A stretch of DNA of 64,000 bases from Paracidovorax wautersii (GTDB taxonomy: Bacteria; Pseudomonadota; Gammaproteobacteria; Burkholderiales; Burkholderiaceae_C): contig NZ_JAVIZX010000001.1 in assembly GCF_031453675.1 (NCBI RefSeq), positions 682,001 through 746,000 of the forward strand, given 5' to 3'. The notes beneath the pieces are model-generated. The model was not told the origin of the DNA and made no database searches. It saw only the letters and a program-made list of their open reading frames with translations. The position numbers and the translations under genes are program-made. Each line of letters starts with the position of its first letter. The stretch's first letter is position 1. This document shows positions 27,226-36,171 of the stretch, one piece after another.

Positions 27226-28317
27226 TTATGGCTTACTCGCGAGCAGATGTGCGGGCCCCGCCTCCACTCGCCCCACTACCGCAGCCTCCCCAAACCCTTC
27301 CCGCTCAAACACTCCGAGCACGTCTCCCACTGACTCAGGCGCACACGCCACCAACAGCCCGCCCGATGTCTGCGGATCGGTGATCAAGCTCTGCGTTACC
27401 GCCGGTAGCCCTTCCGCCAGCACCACGTCCTTGCCATAGCCCGCCCAGTTGCGCCCGCTGGCGCCGGTGATGAAACCCGCCTCCGCCAGCTCCAACACCC
27501 CCGGCAGCAGCGGCACCCGGCTCCAATCGATATGCACCGTCACGCCCGCGCCGCGGGCCATTTCCAGGCCGTGGCCGGCCAGGCCGAAGCCCGTCACGTC
27601 GGTGATGGCGTGTACGCCGGGCAGTGCGGCCAGCAGCGGGCCAGGGGTGTTCAGGCGCGTCGTGCTGGCGATCATGGCGCGGTAGTGGGCGTCGCTCAGC
27701 TGCTCTTTCTTGAGTGCGGCGCTGTACACCCCCACGCCCAGCGGTTTGCCCAGCACCAGCACGTCGCCGGGCTGTGCGCCGGCGTTGCGGCGCACGCGGT
27801 CGGGGTGCACCAGGCCCATGGCGACCAGGCCGTAGATGGGTTCCACCGAGTCGATGGTGTGGCCGCCCGCGATGGGAATGCCCGCCGCGCGGCACACATC
27901 CTGCCCGCCCCGCACGATGGCGCCGATCACGTCCAGCGGTAGCTGGTTCACCGGCATGGCGACCAGGGCCAGCGCCATGATGGGTTGGCCGCCCATGGCG
28001 TACACATCGCTGAGCGCGTTGGTGGCGGCGATGCGGCCGAACTCGTACGGGTCATCCACGATGGGCATGAAGAAGTCGGTGGTGGCCACCAGCGCCTGCG
28101 TGTCGTTCAGGCGGTAGACGGCGGCGTCGTCGGCGGTTTCGATGCCGACCATCAGCTCGGGCGGCACGAAGCTTGCGGCGCCGCTGGACTTCAATATCTC
28201 CGACAGCACGCCCGGCGCGATCTTGCAGCCGCAGCCGCCGCCGTGCGACAGCGAGGTGAGGCGGGGGCCACCCGTCGGGGAAGAGGCTTGCGTCGGTGCG
28301 GCAGCGGCAGCGTTCAT
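27226..28317 (-). CDS. selD: Selenide, water dikinase (selenophosphate synthetase)
   Basis: Makes selenophosphate, the selenium donor for SelA, from selenide and ATP. The 363-residue protein has the N-terminal active-site loop SHGGGCGCKIAPG (Cys29 and Lys32, equivalent to C17 and K20 of E. coli). It is a Cys form, so it does not itself need selenocysteine. Further motifs are ETADDAAVYRLND, ATTDFFMPIVDDPYEFGRIA, NALSDVYAMGG and AGGHTIDSVEPIYG. It is transcribed toward selB/selC, with the low-GC gene between. It shares a divergent region with the Tat-signal gene at 28535. Confidence 0.97.
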   Translation of the reverse strand: MNAAAAAPTQASSPTGGPRLTSLSHGGGCGCKIAPGVLSEILKSSGAASFVPPELMVGIETADDAAVYRLNDTQALVATTDFFMPIVDDPYEFGRIAATNALSDVYAMGGQPIMALALVAMPVNQLPLDVIGAIVRGGQDVCRAAGIPIAGGHTIDSVEPIYGLVAMGLVHPDRVRRNAGAQPGDVLVLGKPLGVGVYSAALKKEQLSDAHYRAMIASTTRLNTPGPLLAALPGVHAITDVTGFGLAGHGLEMARGAGVTVHIDWSRVPLLPGVLELAEAGFITGASGRNWAGYGKDVVLAEGLPAVTQSLITDPQTSGGLLVACAPESVGDVLGVFEREGFGEAAVVGRVEAGPAHLLASKP

Positions 28318-28534
28318 GGCAAAGAGGCTCGGGGCAATCGGGGGCCGTCAGTGTGCAACACCCCCGGCAGGGCCGCGCGCCATCCCCGCACCTGCGGTCG
28401 AGTTTTGTGCGCCGCACACCGGTTTGGCGGGCAAAAGTGGGATCATGCTGCGCCTGCTGCCTCACTGCGCCCTGCGCGCAGCCGATCAACACCCGGCCCC
28501 AGAACGATGACGACCACCCACAAGGAGTGCCCCC

Positions 28535-29653
28535 ATGCAACGCCGCCACTTCCTCCAGTTCTCCGCCGCCACGCCCTTCGCCGGCGCCCTGGCACTGCCC
28601 GGCCTGGCCAGCGCCGCCGCGGCTACCGGCCCATCGGCCAGCGCCTGGCGCACCTATGACGTGACTACGCAGATCGACCTGGCCGAGCGCACCGCGCAGG
28701 GCCGCGTGTGGGTGCCGCTGCCGGCGCGCCAGTTGGGCGCGGGCCACAGCGTGCACCAGCGCGTGCTGGAGACGCGCTTCGAGGCCCCCGGCGCCCAGCG
28801 CGCCGAGATCGTCACCGGCACGGGCGGGGCCCAAATGCTGGCCGTGCAGTGGGCTGACCCTAGCGCACCGCAGCAGGTCAAGCTGGTGAACCGCGTGGCC
28901 CTGCGCGACCGCGCCGCCGACCTGGGTGCCACCACGCCCGTGCGCGCCGCCAGCGCTGCCGAACTGCGCCCCTGGCTGCAGCCCAGCACGCTCAAGCCCA
29001 CCGACGGTGTGGTCGGCGAGACGGCCCGCAAGATCGTGGCCGACGCCGGCGCGCAGACCGATATAGAGAAGGGAAAGGCCATCTACGACTGGATCGTGGC
29101 CAACTGCCAGCGCGTGGGCAGCGTGCGCGGCTGCGGCACGGGCGATGCGGCCTATGTGCTGACCAGCGGCAACCTGGGCGGCAAGTGCGCCGACCTGAAC
29201 GGCCTGTTCGTGGCCCTGGCGCGCGCCAGCGGCGTGCCGGCACGCGATGTGTACGGCGTGCGCGTGGACGATTCGGCCCACGGCTACAAGAGCCTGGGCA
29301 AGAGCGGCGACATCAGCCGCGCCCAGCACTGCCGCGCCGAGTTCTACGCGCAAGGCTACGGCTGGGTGCCGGTGGACCCGGCGGACGTGCGCAAGGTGAT
29401 GCTGGAAGAAGCGCCCGGCGGCCTGCCTAAGACGGACGCCCGCGTGCGCGCCGCCAACGCCATGCTCTTCGGCGCCTGGGAGATGAACTGGATGGGCTAC
29501 AACAGCGCCGAAGACGTGCGCCTGCCCGGCGCGCAGCAGGCGGCGGCCCCGCTCGCCTTCCTGATGTATCCCCACGGCGAGACCGCCCAGGGCCGGCTGG
29601 ACAGCCTGGACCCGGCCACCTTCCGCTACACCATCCAATCCACCCGGGTGTGA
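28535..29653 (+). CDS. Transglutaminase-like protein with Tat signal
   Basis: Exported protein of the transglutaminase-like superfamily (cysteine protease/amidase fold). The 372-residue product begins MQRRHFLQFSAATPFAGALA, a twin-arginine signal. The core has the catalytic Cys in GNLGGKCADLNGLFVALARA, His in AQHCRAEFYAQ and Asp in WVPVDPADVRK. It is preceded by AAGGAG at a good distance. Bacterial proteins of this type are mostly uncharacterised, so a periplasmic role in peptide processing is only a guess. It is followed at once by a GC-rich repeat element and a TlpA-type gene. Confidence 0.88.
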   Translation: MQRRHFLQFSAATPFAGALALPGLASAAAATGPSASAWRTYDVTTQIDLAERTAQGRVWVPLPARQLGAGHSVHQRVLETRFEAPGAQRAEIVTGTGGAQMLAVQWADPSAPQQVKLVNRVALRDRAADLGATTPVRAASAAELRPWLQPSTLKPTDGVVGETARKIVADAGAQTDIEKGKAIYDWIVANCQRVGSVRGCGTGDAAYVLTSGNLGGKCADLNGLFVALARASGVPARDVYGVRVDDSAHGYKSLGKSGDISRAQHCRAEFYAQGYGWVPVDPADVRKVMLEEAPGGLPKTDARVRAANAMLFGAWEMNWMGYNSAEDVRLPGAQQAAAPLAFLMYPHGETAQGRLDSLDPATFRYTIQSTRV

Positions 29654-29656
29654 TCC

Positions 29657-29750
29657 TCCCCCTGAGGCGCTGCGCGCCTTCCCCCTCTCTCTTCGCGCTA
29701 CGCGCTGCGGGAGGGGGACGCAGCCACCGCGGCGGGGCGGCCCTTGCGGG
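29657..29750 (+). repeat. GC-rich 3'-end element, copy 1
   Basis: Begins 4 bases after the transglutaminase-like stop: CCCCCTGAGGCGCTGCGCGC, then a C/T run, GAGGGGGACGCAGCC and GGGGCGGCCCTTGC. It contains nested stems (GGCGC/GCGCC and CCCCCTC/GAGGGGG). An inverted copy lies at 46805-46904, again starting right after a stop codon. The position suggests a terminator or mRNA 3'-end element that has spread. Confidence 0.7.
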
Positions 29751-29816
29751 GCTGCCCGCGCCTGGGCCGCACCCGCTTCAAACGATGCGCACAGTGCTTT
29801 GCGCCCTAGAAGTCCG

Positions 29817-30401
29817 GTGAAACCATTGCACCGTAGGACCGACCTGCGGCGCCGCCACGCCCTCGCGCTGGCGCTGGGCGCTGCCTTGAGCGGCATGGCC
29901 GGCGCGCGCCAAGCGGGGGCGGTCACGGCGGCAGGGCCAGGCCCGGATGCGGGCGACACCGCACTGCAGCCCTGGCAGCCTGCGCAGGCGCCCGCGCTGC
30001 AGGCCACCGATCTGGCCACGGGCCAGCGCCGCAGCCTGGCCGATTTCGCCGGCCGCCCGCTGCTGGTGAACGTGTGGGCCACGTGGTGCGGTCCCTGCCG
30101 CGTGGAGATGCCCGGCCTGAACGCGCTGGCCGAGCGGCTGGGGCCTGAGGGCCTGCAGTTCGTGGCGCTCAACCATGGCGAGATGCCGGAGCGCGTGCAG
30201 CGCTTTCTGGCCGAGGTGCCCGTGCGCGGCACCGTCCTGCTGGACCGCAGCCAACTGCTGCTCAAGGCCTGGAGCGGCGGCCTGTCGCTGCCGGCCACCT
30301 TTCTCTTCGACGCGCAGGGCCGGCCGCGGCTGTGGGCGCAGGGCGAACGGGACTGGAGCCATCCGGACCTGGTGCGGGCCGTGCGTTCGGCGCTGACTTG
30401 A
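29817..30401 (+). CDS. TlpA-type thioredoxin-domain protein
   Basis: Periplasmic thiol-disulfide protein of the TlpA/ResA kind. About 194 residues from the GTG at 29817 (the start is uncertain; TTG at 29799 is also possible, and no ATG is suitable). An arginine-rich n-region (DLRRRHALALALGAALSGMA) gives a Tat- or Sec-type signal. The active site is NVWATWCGPCRVEMPGLN, and the cis-Pro region is LSLPATFLFDAQG. Typical roles are cytochrome c maturation or rescue of oxidised cysteines. No partner gene is adjacent. Confidence 0.85.
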   Translation: MKPLHRRTDLRRRHALALALGAALSGMAGARQAGAVTAAGPGPDAGDTALQPWQPAQAPALQATDLATGQRRSLADFAGRPLLVNVWATWCGPCRVEMPGLNALAERLGPEGLQFVALNHGEMPERVQRFLAEVPVRGTVLLDRSQLLLKAWSGGLSLPATFLFDAQGRPRLWAQGERDWSHPDLVRAVRSALT

Positions 30402-30407
30402 TTGCAA

Positions 30408-30467
30408 GCCAAATCGGCCTCTAGCGCTTATTCAGCAAGCGCATGCAGCTATTATTTAAATAGCATC
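30408..30467 (+). repeat. Intergenic repeat, copy 6
   Basis: CAAATCGGCCTCTAGCGCTT, ATTCAGC, AAGCG, then GCAGCTATTATTTAAATAGC, with both stems (CGCTT/AAGCG and GCTATT/AATAGC). It lies between the convergent TlpA and PepSY genes. Confidence 0.85.
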
Positions 30468-30583
30468 TTGGTTAGTAAATGGGCTGCAGGGCGCCCCTTT
30501 ACACAGGCGTTCTGCATCACGGCATCAGCGCTGCGGAGGCCGCGCCCGCTGCACGACTCTTTAGGGCCCCGATCACCGGCCCC

Positions 30584-32203
30584 TCACCGCTTGCGCGCCG
30601 GCACACCCGCTGCTGCGGCAGCCTGCAGGCGCCGTGCGGCGACGGCAGCGACTACGCCCAGCGCCAGCAGCAGGCCATCCACGCCCCACACGGCGGCCGG
30701 CGTGTGGGCGATGGTGGCCGCGCCATAGGCCCCCGTCGTCCAAGCGTTGAGCGCCACGCAGGCCGGTGCCAGCACGGCGATGGCGCGGGCCTGGTCCCGC
30801 CAGGCCCGCGCACCGCGCAGATCCGTGTGCAGCAGCCCCGCGTGCAGCAGGCTGCCCAGCCAAACTGCACAGAACGCGGCGACCTCCAGCGCACCCCGGT
30901 CCAGCGCCAGGCCGGCGACGTTGACGGACGCATGGGCCGGCAGCAGGCGGTTGGCGGCCAGGTAGGCCAGCGTGGCCACGACCAGGCCGGCGGTGCCGGC
31001 CACGCTCAGCGCCGCCACCACGCGCCCGCCGGCATGCGGCGGCGTGCGGGCGCGGCGCGTGGCCAGCCAGTAGACCTGGCCGGTGGCGATCATCACGCAG
31101 CCGCACAGGCCCAGGCCGAAGTACAGCCAGCGCAGCAGCGCGTGCTCGAACTGCACGAAATGCAGGCCCGACAGAAAGCGCTGCACGCCCATGGCGGGCG
31201 CGGCCTCGAAGCGCTGCAGCAGCCGGCCGGTGCCGGCGTCGAAGTAGAGCTGACCGAGGTTCATCGACACCTCGCGCGCGTACGAGCGGCGGAACTCGAC
31301 ATAGCTGTCCGCGCGGCCTGGCTTCCACACGCGCACGAAGTACGGCTCCGCACCGCCGCCCCACACTTGGCGCGCCTGCGCTGCCATGGCGTCGAGCGAG
31401 GCCAGCGGCGCTGCCGCTGCGGGCGCCGCGCCGCCAGTTCCTGCAACGCCCGCGCCTGCGTCGCCCTGCCCGCGCGGCGGCCGGTAGCGCCCGTAGCCGT
31501 CGGCCTGCACAGCGGCCCGGGCCTGCGCGCCGGTGCCGTACACGCCCACATGCGCCTGAGGAAAGTAGATGGCCCAGAAGATCACCAGCCCCGACAGGGT
31601 GATGGCGAAGTGGAACGGCAGCGCCGCCACGCCCGTGAGGTTGTGCAGGTCCAGGCTGCTGCGCGGCAGCCGCTTGCGCGGGCGGAAGGTGAAGAAGTCG
31701 GCCAGCAGCTTGCGGTGGATGACCACGCCGCTCACCAGCAGCACCAGCATGCCCATGCCGGCGATGCCCACCAGCCACTTGCCCACGCCGTTCCAGTCGA
31801 TGTGCAGGCCGTAGTGGAACGGGAAGAAGAAGCCGCTGGCGCCCCAGGTGCCCGCATCGGGGAGCACAGCCAGCGTGGCCGGGTCTAAGTGGCGCTGCTC
31901 GCGTGCGCCCTCGCGGGTCTGCCACGACAGGCGCAGCACGGGCGTGCGCGCGGTGGGCCAATCGATGCGCCACTGCCGGGCGCCCTCCGGCACGTGGGCC
32001 TGCGCCAGCGGCACCAGCGCGTCGAGCCGGGGCGGGGCCTGCGGCGCGGCCAGGCGCGTGGCGGGCATCATCCAGCGGTCGAGCTCGCGATCGAACACGC
32101 TGAGCGTGCCCATCCAGAAGATGGCGAACAGCAGCACGCCCAGCACGATGCCGGCCCAGGTGTGCACGCCGCCCAGGCGCTGGCGGTAGCCCGCGCCGCT
32201 CAT
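30584..32203 (-). CDS. PepSY-associated TM protein (PiuB-like)
   Basis: Inner-membrane protein of the PepSY-TM family, common in siderophore operons and suggested to act in iron reduction or release (family knowledge, not shown here). The 539-residue protein starts MSGAGYRQRLGGVHTWAG, with a first helix (IVLGVLLFAIFWMGTLSVFD), further helices (GKWLVGIAGMGMLVLLVSGVV; FHFAITLSGLVIFWAIYF) and a C-terminal set. It overlaps the upstream DUF3649-like gene by 4 bases, so it belongs to the TonB receptor operon to its right. Confidence 0.88.
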   Translation of the reverse strand: MSGAGYRQRLGGVHTWAGIVLGVLLFAIFWMGTLSVFDRELDRWMMPATRLAAPQAPPRLDALVPLAQAHVPEGARQWRIDWPTARTPVLRLSWQTREGAREQRHLDPATLAVLPDAGTWGASGFFFPFHYGLHIDWNGVGKWLVGIAGMGMLVLLVSGVVIHRKLLADFFTFRPRKRLPRSSLDLHNLTGVAALPFHFAITLSGLVIFWAIYFPQAHVGVYGTGAQARAAVQADGYGRYRPPRGQGDAGAGVAGTGGAAPAAAAPLASLDAMAAQARQVWGGGAEPYFVRVWKPGRADSYVEFRRSYAREVSMNLGQLYFDAGTGRLLQRFEAAPAMGVQRFLSGLHFVQFEHALLRWLYFGLGLCGCVMIATGQVYWLATRRARTPPHAGGRVVAALSVAGTAGLVVATLAYLAANRLLPAHASVNVAGLALDRGALEVAAFCAVWLGSLLHAGLLHTDLRGARAWRDQARAIAVLAPACVALNAWTTGAYGAATIAHTPAAVWGVDGLLLALGVVAAVAARRLQAAAAAGVPARKR

Positions 32204-32484
32204 GCCGCCGGCCCCAGCCGGGCGCACCACGCCAGCAGCGCGCACGCGCCGGCCAGGCCGCCCAACACGGCGGCCAGCCGGCGCAGGCTAGGGCAGGCCA
32301 GCGCCCACATCAGCAGAACCAGATAGGCGGGAAAGCCCAGCATGCCGGCCGTCACCACCGCCTCGGACCGCGCCATGCCGGCCCGCGCCAGCAGCGCGGC
32401 GCCGCCCATGACGGCCAGCGCGGTAACGGCGTAGCCGCCCGCGATGGCGACCAGCGCGCGCACGGCGGCCATCGCCCGGGCCAT
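32200..32484 (-). CDS. Small membrane protein, DUF3649-like
   Basis: A 94-residue hydrophobic protein (MARAMAAVRALVAIAGGYAV...) with three predicted helices: VAIAGGYAVTALAVMGGAAL, AVVTAGMLGFPAYLVLLMWA and LAAVLGGLAGACALLAW. Short DUF3649-type proteins occur between a TonB receptor and a PepSY protein in iron-uptake operons, the same order as here. It is coupled to the PepSY gene through an ATGA overlap. The family label is by context and size; function unknown. Confidence 0.68.
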   Translation of the reverse strand: MARAMAAVRALVAIAGGYAVTALAVMGGAALLARAGMARSEAVVTAGMLGFPAYLVLLMWALACPSLRRLAAVLGGLAGACALLAWCARLGPAA

Positions 32485-32537
32485 CGCCACGGAGCGGTGT
32501 CCTGCCGCCGCCTTCGCCACGCCCTGCCCTCTGCGCG

Positions 32538-34946
32538 TCAGAAGTCGAGCGAGTAGCCCAGCGTGAGCGTGCGGCCCCGCCCGGCGAAGTAGCGCAGCGG
32601 CTCCACCAGCGCGCTCTGCGAGTAGTAGGTGATGTAGTTGCGGTTGAACAGGTTGGCGACGGCCAGGCGCAGCGTGCCCTTCTTGTCGGCCAGCTTGTAG
32701 TTCATGCTGGCGTCCACCAGCGTGTAGCCGGTGAACTTCTTGGCCGGGTCGTCGAAGGTCTTGCTGAAGGCGTGCTGCACCTGCACGAAGGACGACAGCT
32801 GCCCGGTCCACTGCGCCGTCCACGAGGCCAGCAGCCGGTCGGGCGAGACATTCAGGCCGTCGAGCCGTGCGTCCAGCGTGCCGTTGTCATCGCTGTCGTA
32901 GCGGCCCTTGGTGTGCACGTAAGACAGCTTGCCCTTGTGGGCGCGGTTGAAGCGGTAGCCCAGGCTGGTGTCCACGCCGTCGATGCGGTTCTTCTCGCGC
33001 GCCAGCATGAAGGCGTCGTTCACGCGGATCACGCGGCTGCCGTAGTCGGACGACGAGCGGAACCAGCTCGCCTCGGCCTCCCAGGGGCCGCGCTTGAAGC
33101 GCGCGCCCAGCTCCACGCTCTTGGTCACGATGGGGCTCAGGCTCTGCATGTCGTCCACATCCTGGCCGGGCGTGTTGATGGCGCGCAGCACGCGGCCCAC
33201 GTCGGGCATGCCGAAGCCTTCGGAGTAGCTGGCGAAGAGGTTCCAGTCCTTGGTGGGCTCGAAGACCACGCCGGCGTTGTAGAGCGTCTCGTTGAAGTCC
33301 AGCTTGCCGCCCTGCACGGCCACGCGGTTGTAGCGGGCCAGGGTGCGGTAGGAGTCGATGCGCAGGTCCGCAGACTCGCGGCGCACGCCGCCGTGCAGCG
33401 TCCATTTCTCGAACGGCTTGTACTCGCCCTGCACGAACAGCGACAGGTTGCGGTACTCGGACTCGGGCACATAGGTGCGGCCCGTGCCGTACAGGTCCTG
33501 CTTGCCCTTGTCCACCAGTGTGTCGAAGCCGGTGGTGAGCTTGAGCCGGTTGTCCAGCAGGTCGGCCTTGGTCAGCGTGACCTTGCTGCCCAGCTTCTTG
33601 GAGACGGCGCGCGACTGGTCGTACAGCCGGCCCACCGGCGCAATAGTGGCGTCCTGGAAGGTGGCCGAGTTGTCGGCACCGAACAGCCCCTCGAAATCCT
33701 GGTGGAACACCATGGCGGACAGCTCCATGCCGGCCAGGTCGTAGTGGTTGTAGCTGATGCTGGAGGTCCACACATCGTTCCACGGCGGCGTGCCCTCGGG
33801 CGTGCCGCGTACGGACGTGGTGGGCAGGCCCGTGGCGCGGTTGCCGGCCACGGCGAGGTAGTTGGCCTCGGACTTGATCTTGTAGCGGTTCAGCGAGAAC
33901 TGCAGGCGCTGGTTGTCGTCCAGCCACCAGCCGATCTTGCCCAGCACGTCGTAGCTGCGCGAATCCATCAGGTCGCCCTGCGTGTTGTCCGCGCCGATGG
34001 AGCGGCCCTTGGCGTCGCGGTACAGGCCCTGGTCTTCGGCCGCGATGGCGAAGAGGTAGTCCAGGCGGTCCTGCCGGCCGCTGGCGCGGTAGGTGGTCTT
34101 GTAGCCCATCACGTCACCGCCGATGTCGGACGTGGGCATGGTGGCCTGCACGTCCACGTGCTGGTTGAAGGCGCCGTTCTCGGGCCGCTTGGTGATCAGG
34201 TTGATGGTGCCGCCCGTGGCGCCCAGACCGTTGACGGCGTTGGCGCCCTGCACCACCTCGATGCGTTCGACCATGGAGAAGTCGATGGTGTGCGCCTCGC
34301 GCCCCGTCGGGCGGATGGGGTTGGACTGCGGCACGCCGTCGATCAGGATCAGCGGGGTGCGGCCGCGCAGCGTCTCGCCGCTGCCGTTCATCTTGCCGCG
34401 GCTGGGGGTGTACGACGGAATCAGGTTGCTGAGCACATCGGACGAGTTGGTGGACAGGGCCAGTTGGCGGTCGATGTCGGCCTTGCCGATGATCTGCACC
34501 GTCTGCGGGGCCTTCTCGGCCTCGATGTTGGAGCGGGACGCCTGGACGACGACCGTCTCCAGGGCCTCGCCCTCCGCGGGCAAGGACGCGGCATCGGAGG
34601 CGGCCACCACGGCTGCGGCCTCCGGCGCCGCTGCTGCGGCCGCAGCAGGGGCCGGGCGTGCCGCGGGTGCCGCGGCGGGCACGGCCGGCGCGAGCAAGTA
34701 GCCCGCTTCGGTCTTCTGGATGGAATAGCCCGTGCCCTGCAGCAGGCGGGCGAAGCCTTCGTCCACGCCGTAGCGGCCGTCCAGGCCCTGCGTGCGCAGG
34801 CCGGCCACGCGCTGCGGGTCCACCACCAGCGCCACGCCCGCCTGCTGGGCGAAGCGGTTGAGGGCCGGCGCCAGCGGCCCGGCCGGGATGCTGAACGCCT
34901 GCGCATTCACCGCGCCGGGTGCCTGGGCATGCGCGCCGCCCGCCAT
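32538..34946 (-). CDS. TonB-dependent siderophore receptor with STN signalling domain
   Basis: FecA/FpvA-type outer-membrane receptor. From the ATG at 34946 it is 802 residues: an STN domain (FSIPAGPLAPALNRFAQQAG ... GLDGRYGVDEGFARLLQGTG) that talks to FecR, an Ala/Pro linker, a plug (KAPQTVQIIGKADIDRQL; VERIEVVQGANAVNGLGATG) and a barrel ending YSLDF. The start is odd. The residues before 34946 in this frame read LALSLSLALAAMAGGAHAQA, a clear signal peptide, but no ATG, GTG or TTG precedes it before the stop at about 35060. The ATG at 35025, with a good AAGGA, is one base out of frame. Either a one-base surplus (frameshift) or a rare CTG start is implied. Operon partners are fecI and fecR upstream, DUF3649-like and PepSY genes downstream. 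Confidence 0.88.
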   Translation of the reverse strand: MAGGAHAQAPGAVNAQAFSIPAGPLAPALNRFAQQAGVALVVDPQRVAGLRTQGLDGRYGVDEGFARLLQGTGYSIQKTEAGYLLAPAVPAAAPAARPAPAAAAAAAPEAAAVVAASDAASLPAEGEALETVVVQASRSNIEAEKAPQTVQIIGKADIDRQLALSTNSSDVLSNLIPSYTPSRGKMNGSGETLRGRTPLILIDGVPQSNPIRPTGREAHTIDFSMVERIEVVQGANAVNGLGATGGTINLITKRPENGAFNQHVDVQATMPTSDIGGDVMGYKTTYRASGRQDRLDYLFAIAAEDQGLYRDAKGRSIGADNTQGDLMDSRSYDVLGKIGWWLDDNQRLQFSLNRYKIKSEANYLAVAGNRATGLPTTSVRGTPEGTPPWNDVWTSSISYNHYDLAGMELSAMVFHQDFEGLFGADNSATFQDATIAPVGRLYDQSRAVSKKLGSKVTLTKADLLDNRLKLTTGFDTLVDKGKQDLYGTGRTYVPESEYRNLSLFVQGEYKPFEKWTLHGGVRRESADLRIDSYRTLARYNRVAVQGGKLDFNETLYNAGVVFEPTKDWNLFASYSEGFGMPDVGRVLRAINTPGQDVDDMQSLSPIVTKSVELGARFKRGPWEAEASWFRSSSDYGSRVIRVNDAFMLAREKNRIDGVDTSLGYRFNRAHKGKLSYVHTKGRYDSDDNGTLDARLDGLNVSPDRLLASWTAQWTGQLSSFVQVQHAFSKTFDDPAKKFTGYTLVDASMNYKLADKKGTLRLAVANLFNRNYITYYSQSALVEPLRYFAGRGRTLTLGYSLDF

Positions 34947-35025
34947 GGCGGCAAGGGCCAGAGACAGGGAGAGCGCCAGGGGAGACAGGCAGCCGCGGCG
35001 GGCTGAAACGCTTTGCGTCGCGCAT

Positions 35026-35125
35026 GGGAGGAGGTCCTTTTCCGTTTTCCGTTGAGTTCAACCGCCTTGACGGATGGCGAACGGAAAAGTGGAACCAGCC
35101 GCTAAAAATTTTTCTGGAGGACCGG
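35026..35125 (-). promoter_or_regulatory. fecR-receptor gap, candidate ECF promoter
   Basis: The 100 bases between the fecR stop and the ATG at 35025 contain an A/T palindrome, AAAAATTTTT (35104-35113), in otherwise GC-rich DNA, two CGGAAAA units and an AAGGA ribosome site. Receptor genes in Fec-type systems normally have their own promoter for the FecI sigma factor here. I cannot assign its -35 and -10 elements with confidence. Confidence 0.3.
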
Positions 35126-36166
35126 TCAGGACGCCGGCTGCAGGTCCACCCAGACCCAGCGCGACGCCACGGATCGCAGGCGCAGCTGCGGAAAGTTCTG
35201 CTGCAGCAGGCGCAGCGCCTGCGCCGTGTCGTCTAGCGGCAGCACGCCCGAGACGCGGATGGCGGCCAGCGCCGCGCGGTCGAACTGCAGCGGCCCGGGG
35301 TGGTGCGGCGCCAGGCGGTCCAGCACCTCCGGCAGCGGCCGGTCGTGCACCACCAGCTGGTGCCGCTGCCAGCCCTGCTCCACGCCCTCCGGGTCCATGT
35401 CCTCCACCGCGCCGATGCCCTCGGCGCCGACATGCACGCGCTGGCCGGCCTGCACGACCACGGGCTTGCGCACCGCGGCGGCGCCATTGCCGTCATCGGG
35501 GGCCTGCACCGCCACGCGCGACTCCAGCATCTCCAGCGTCAGGCCGCCGTCATCGTAGGTGACGGCAAAGCGCGTGCCCAGGGCGCGGATGCGGCCGAGC
35601 GGCGTCTGCACGTAGAAGGGGCGCGTGGCGTCCTTGGCCACATCGACCAGCAGGCTGCCGCGCACCAGCTCGACCACGCGCTCGCGCTCGTCCGCGCGCC
35701 AGTGGATGGCGGCCACGCCGCTCAGGGTGAGCTGGGATCCGTCGCTCAGCGTGTGGCGGCGCCACTCGCCGGCGCTGCTGCGCACGTCGGCCCACAGGTG
35801 CGCGGGCGGGTGGCTGTGCAGCGCCAGCCACGAGGGCACGGCCAGCAGCGCCACCAGAGCCACGGCACCGGCGGCACGGCCCAGGGCCCGGCGCCGGCGG
35901 CTCTGGGCGCCCGGCTGCACCGCGTTCAGCGCCGCCCGGGCGGCCTGCGCATCGGCAGCGCCGGGGCCGGCGGCCTGCCGTACGCGGCCGATGAAGGCCT
36001 CCAGCCGGGCCGCGGCTTCCGCATGCTGCGGGCTTTGCGCGCGCCAGGCCGCAAAGCCGCGCTGCGCCCGGGCGCGCTCGTCCGCGTCGTCGCTGTCGAG
36101 CCCCACGATCCAGCCGGCGGCCTGCTCGGCCAGATCGGCCGGCGGTGCGTCGTCCCAGGCCCGCAC
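35126..36166 (-). CDS. fecR: FecR family transmembrane sigma regulator
   Basis: Anti-sigma/sensor protein that relays receptor occupancy to the FecI sigma factor. The 346-residue protein starts with GTG at 36166 (MRAWDDAPPADLAEQ), 5 bases after the sigma gene stop. It has an N-terminal cytoplasmic DUF4880 domain (EQAAGWIVGLDSDDADERAR) and one membrane helix at about 96-116 (GRAAGAVALVALLAVPSWLA). A periplasmic FecR domain (RRHTLSDGSQLTLSGVAAIH; PLGRIRALGTRFAV) and a C-terminal STN-like part that should contact the receptor follow. The gene order fecI-fecR-receptor is the classic one. Confidence 0.92.
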   Translation of the reverse strand: MRAWDDAPPADLAEQAAGWIVGLDSDDADERARAQRGFAAWRAQSPQHAEAAARLEAFIGRVRQAAGPGAADAQAARAALNAVQPGAQSRRRRALGRAAGAVALVALLAVPSWLALHSHPPAHLWADVRSSAGEWRRHTLSDGSQLTLSGVAAIHWRADERERVVELVRGSLLVDVAKDATRPFYVQTPLGRIRALGTRFAVTYDDGGLTLEMLESRVAVQAPDDGNGAAAVRKPVVVQAGQRVHVGAEGIGAVEDMDPEGVEQGWQRHQLVVHDRPLPEVLDRLAPHHPGPLQFDRAALAAIRVSGVLPLDDTAQALRLLQQNFPQLRLRSVASRWVWVDLQPAS

Positions 36167-36171
36167 CGCCG

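Noticed and set aside
26257-27230. Integrated element with att repeats at the selenocysteine tRNA
   Set aside because: I looked for a second copy of the tRNA 3' end (GGTTCGACTCC) near 27190-27230 and saw none, and there is no integrase. Only the composition shift remains.
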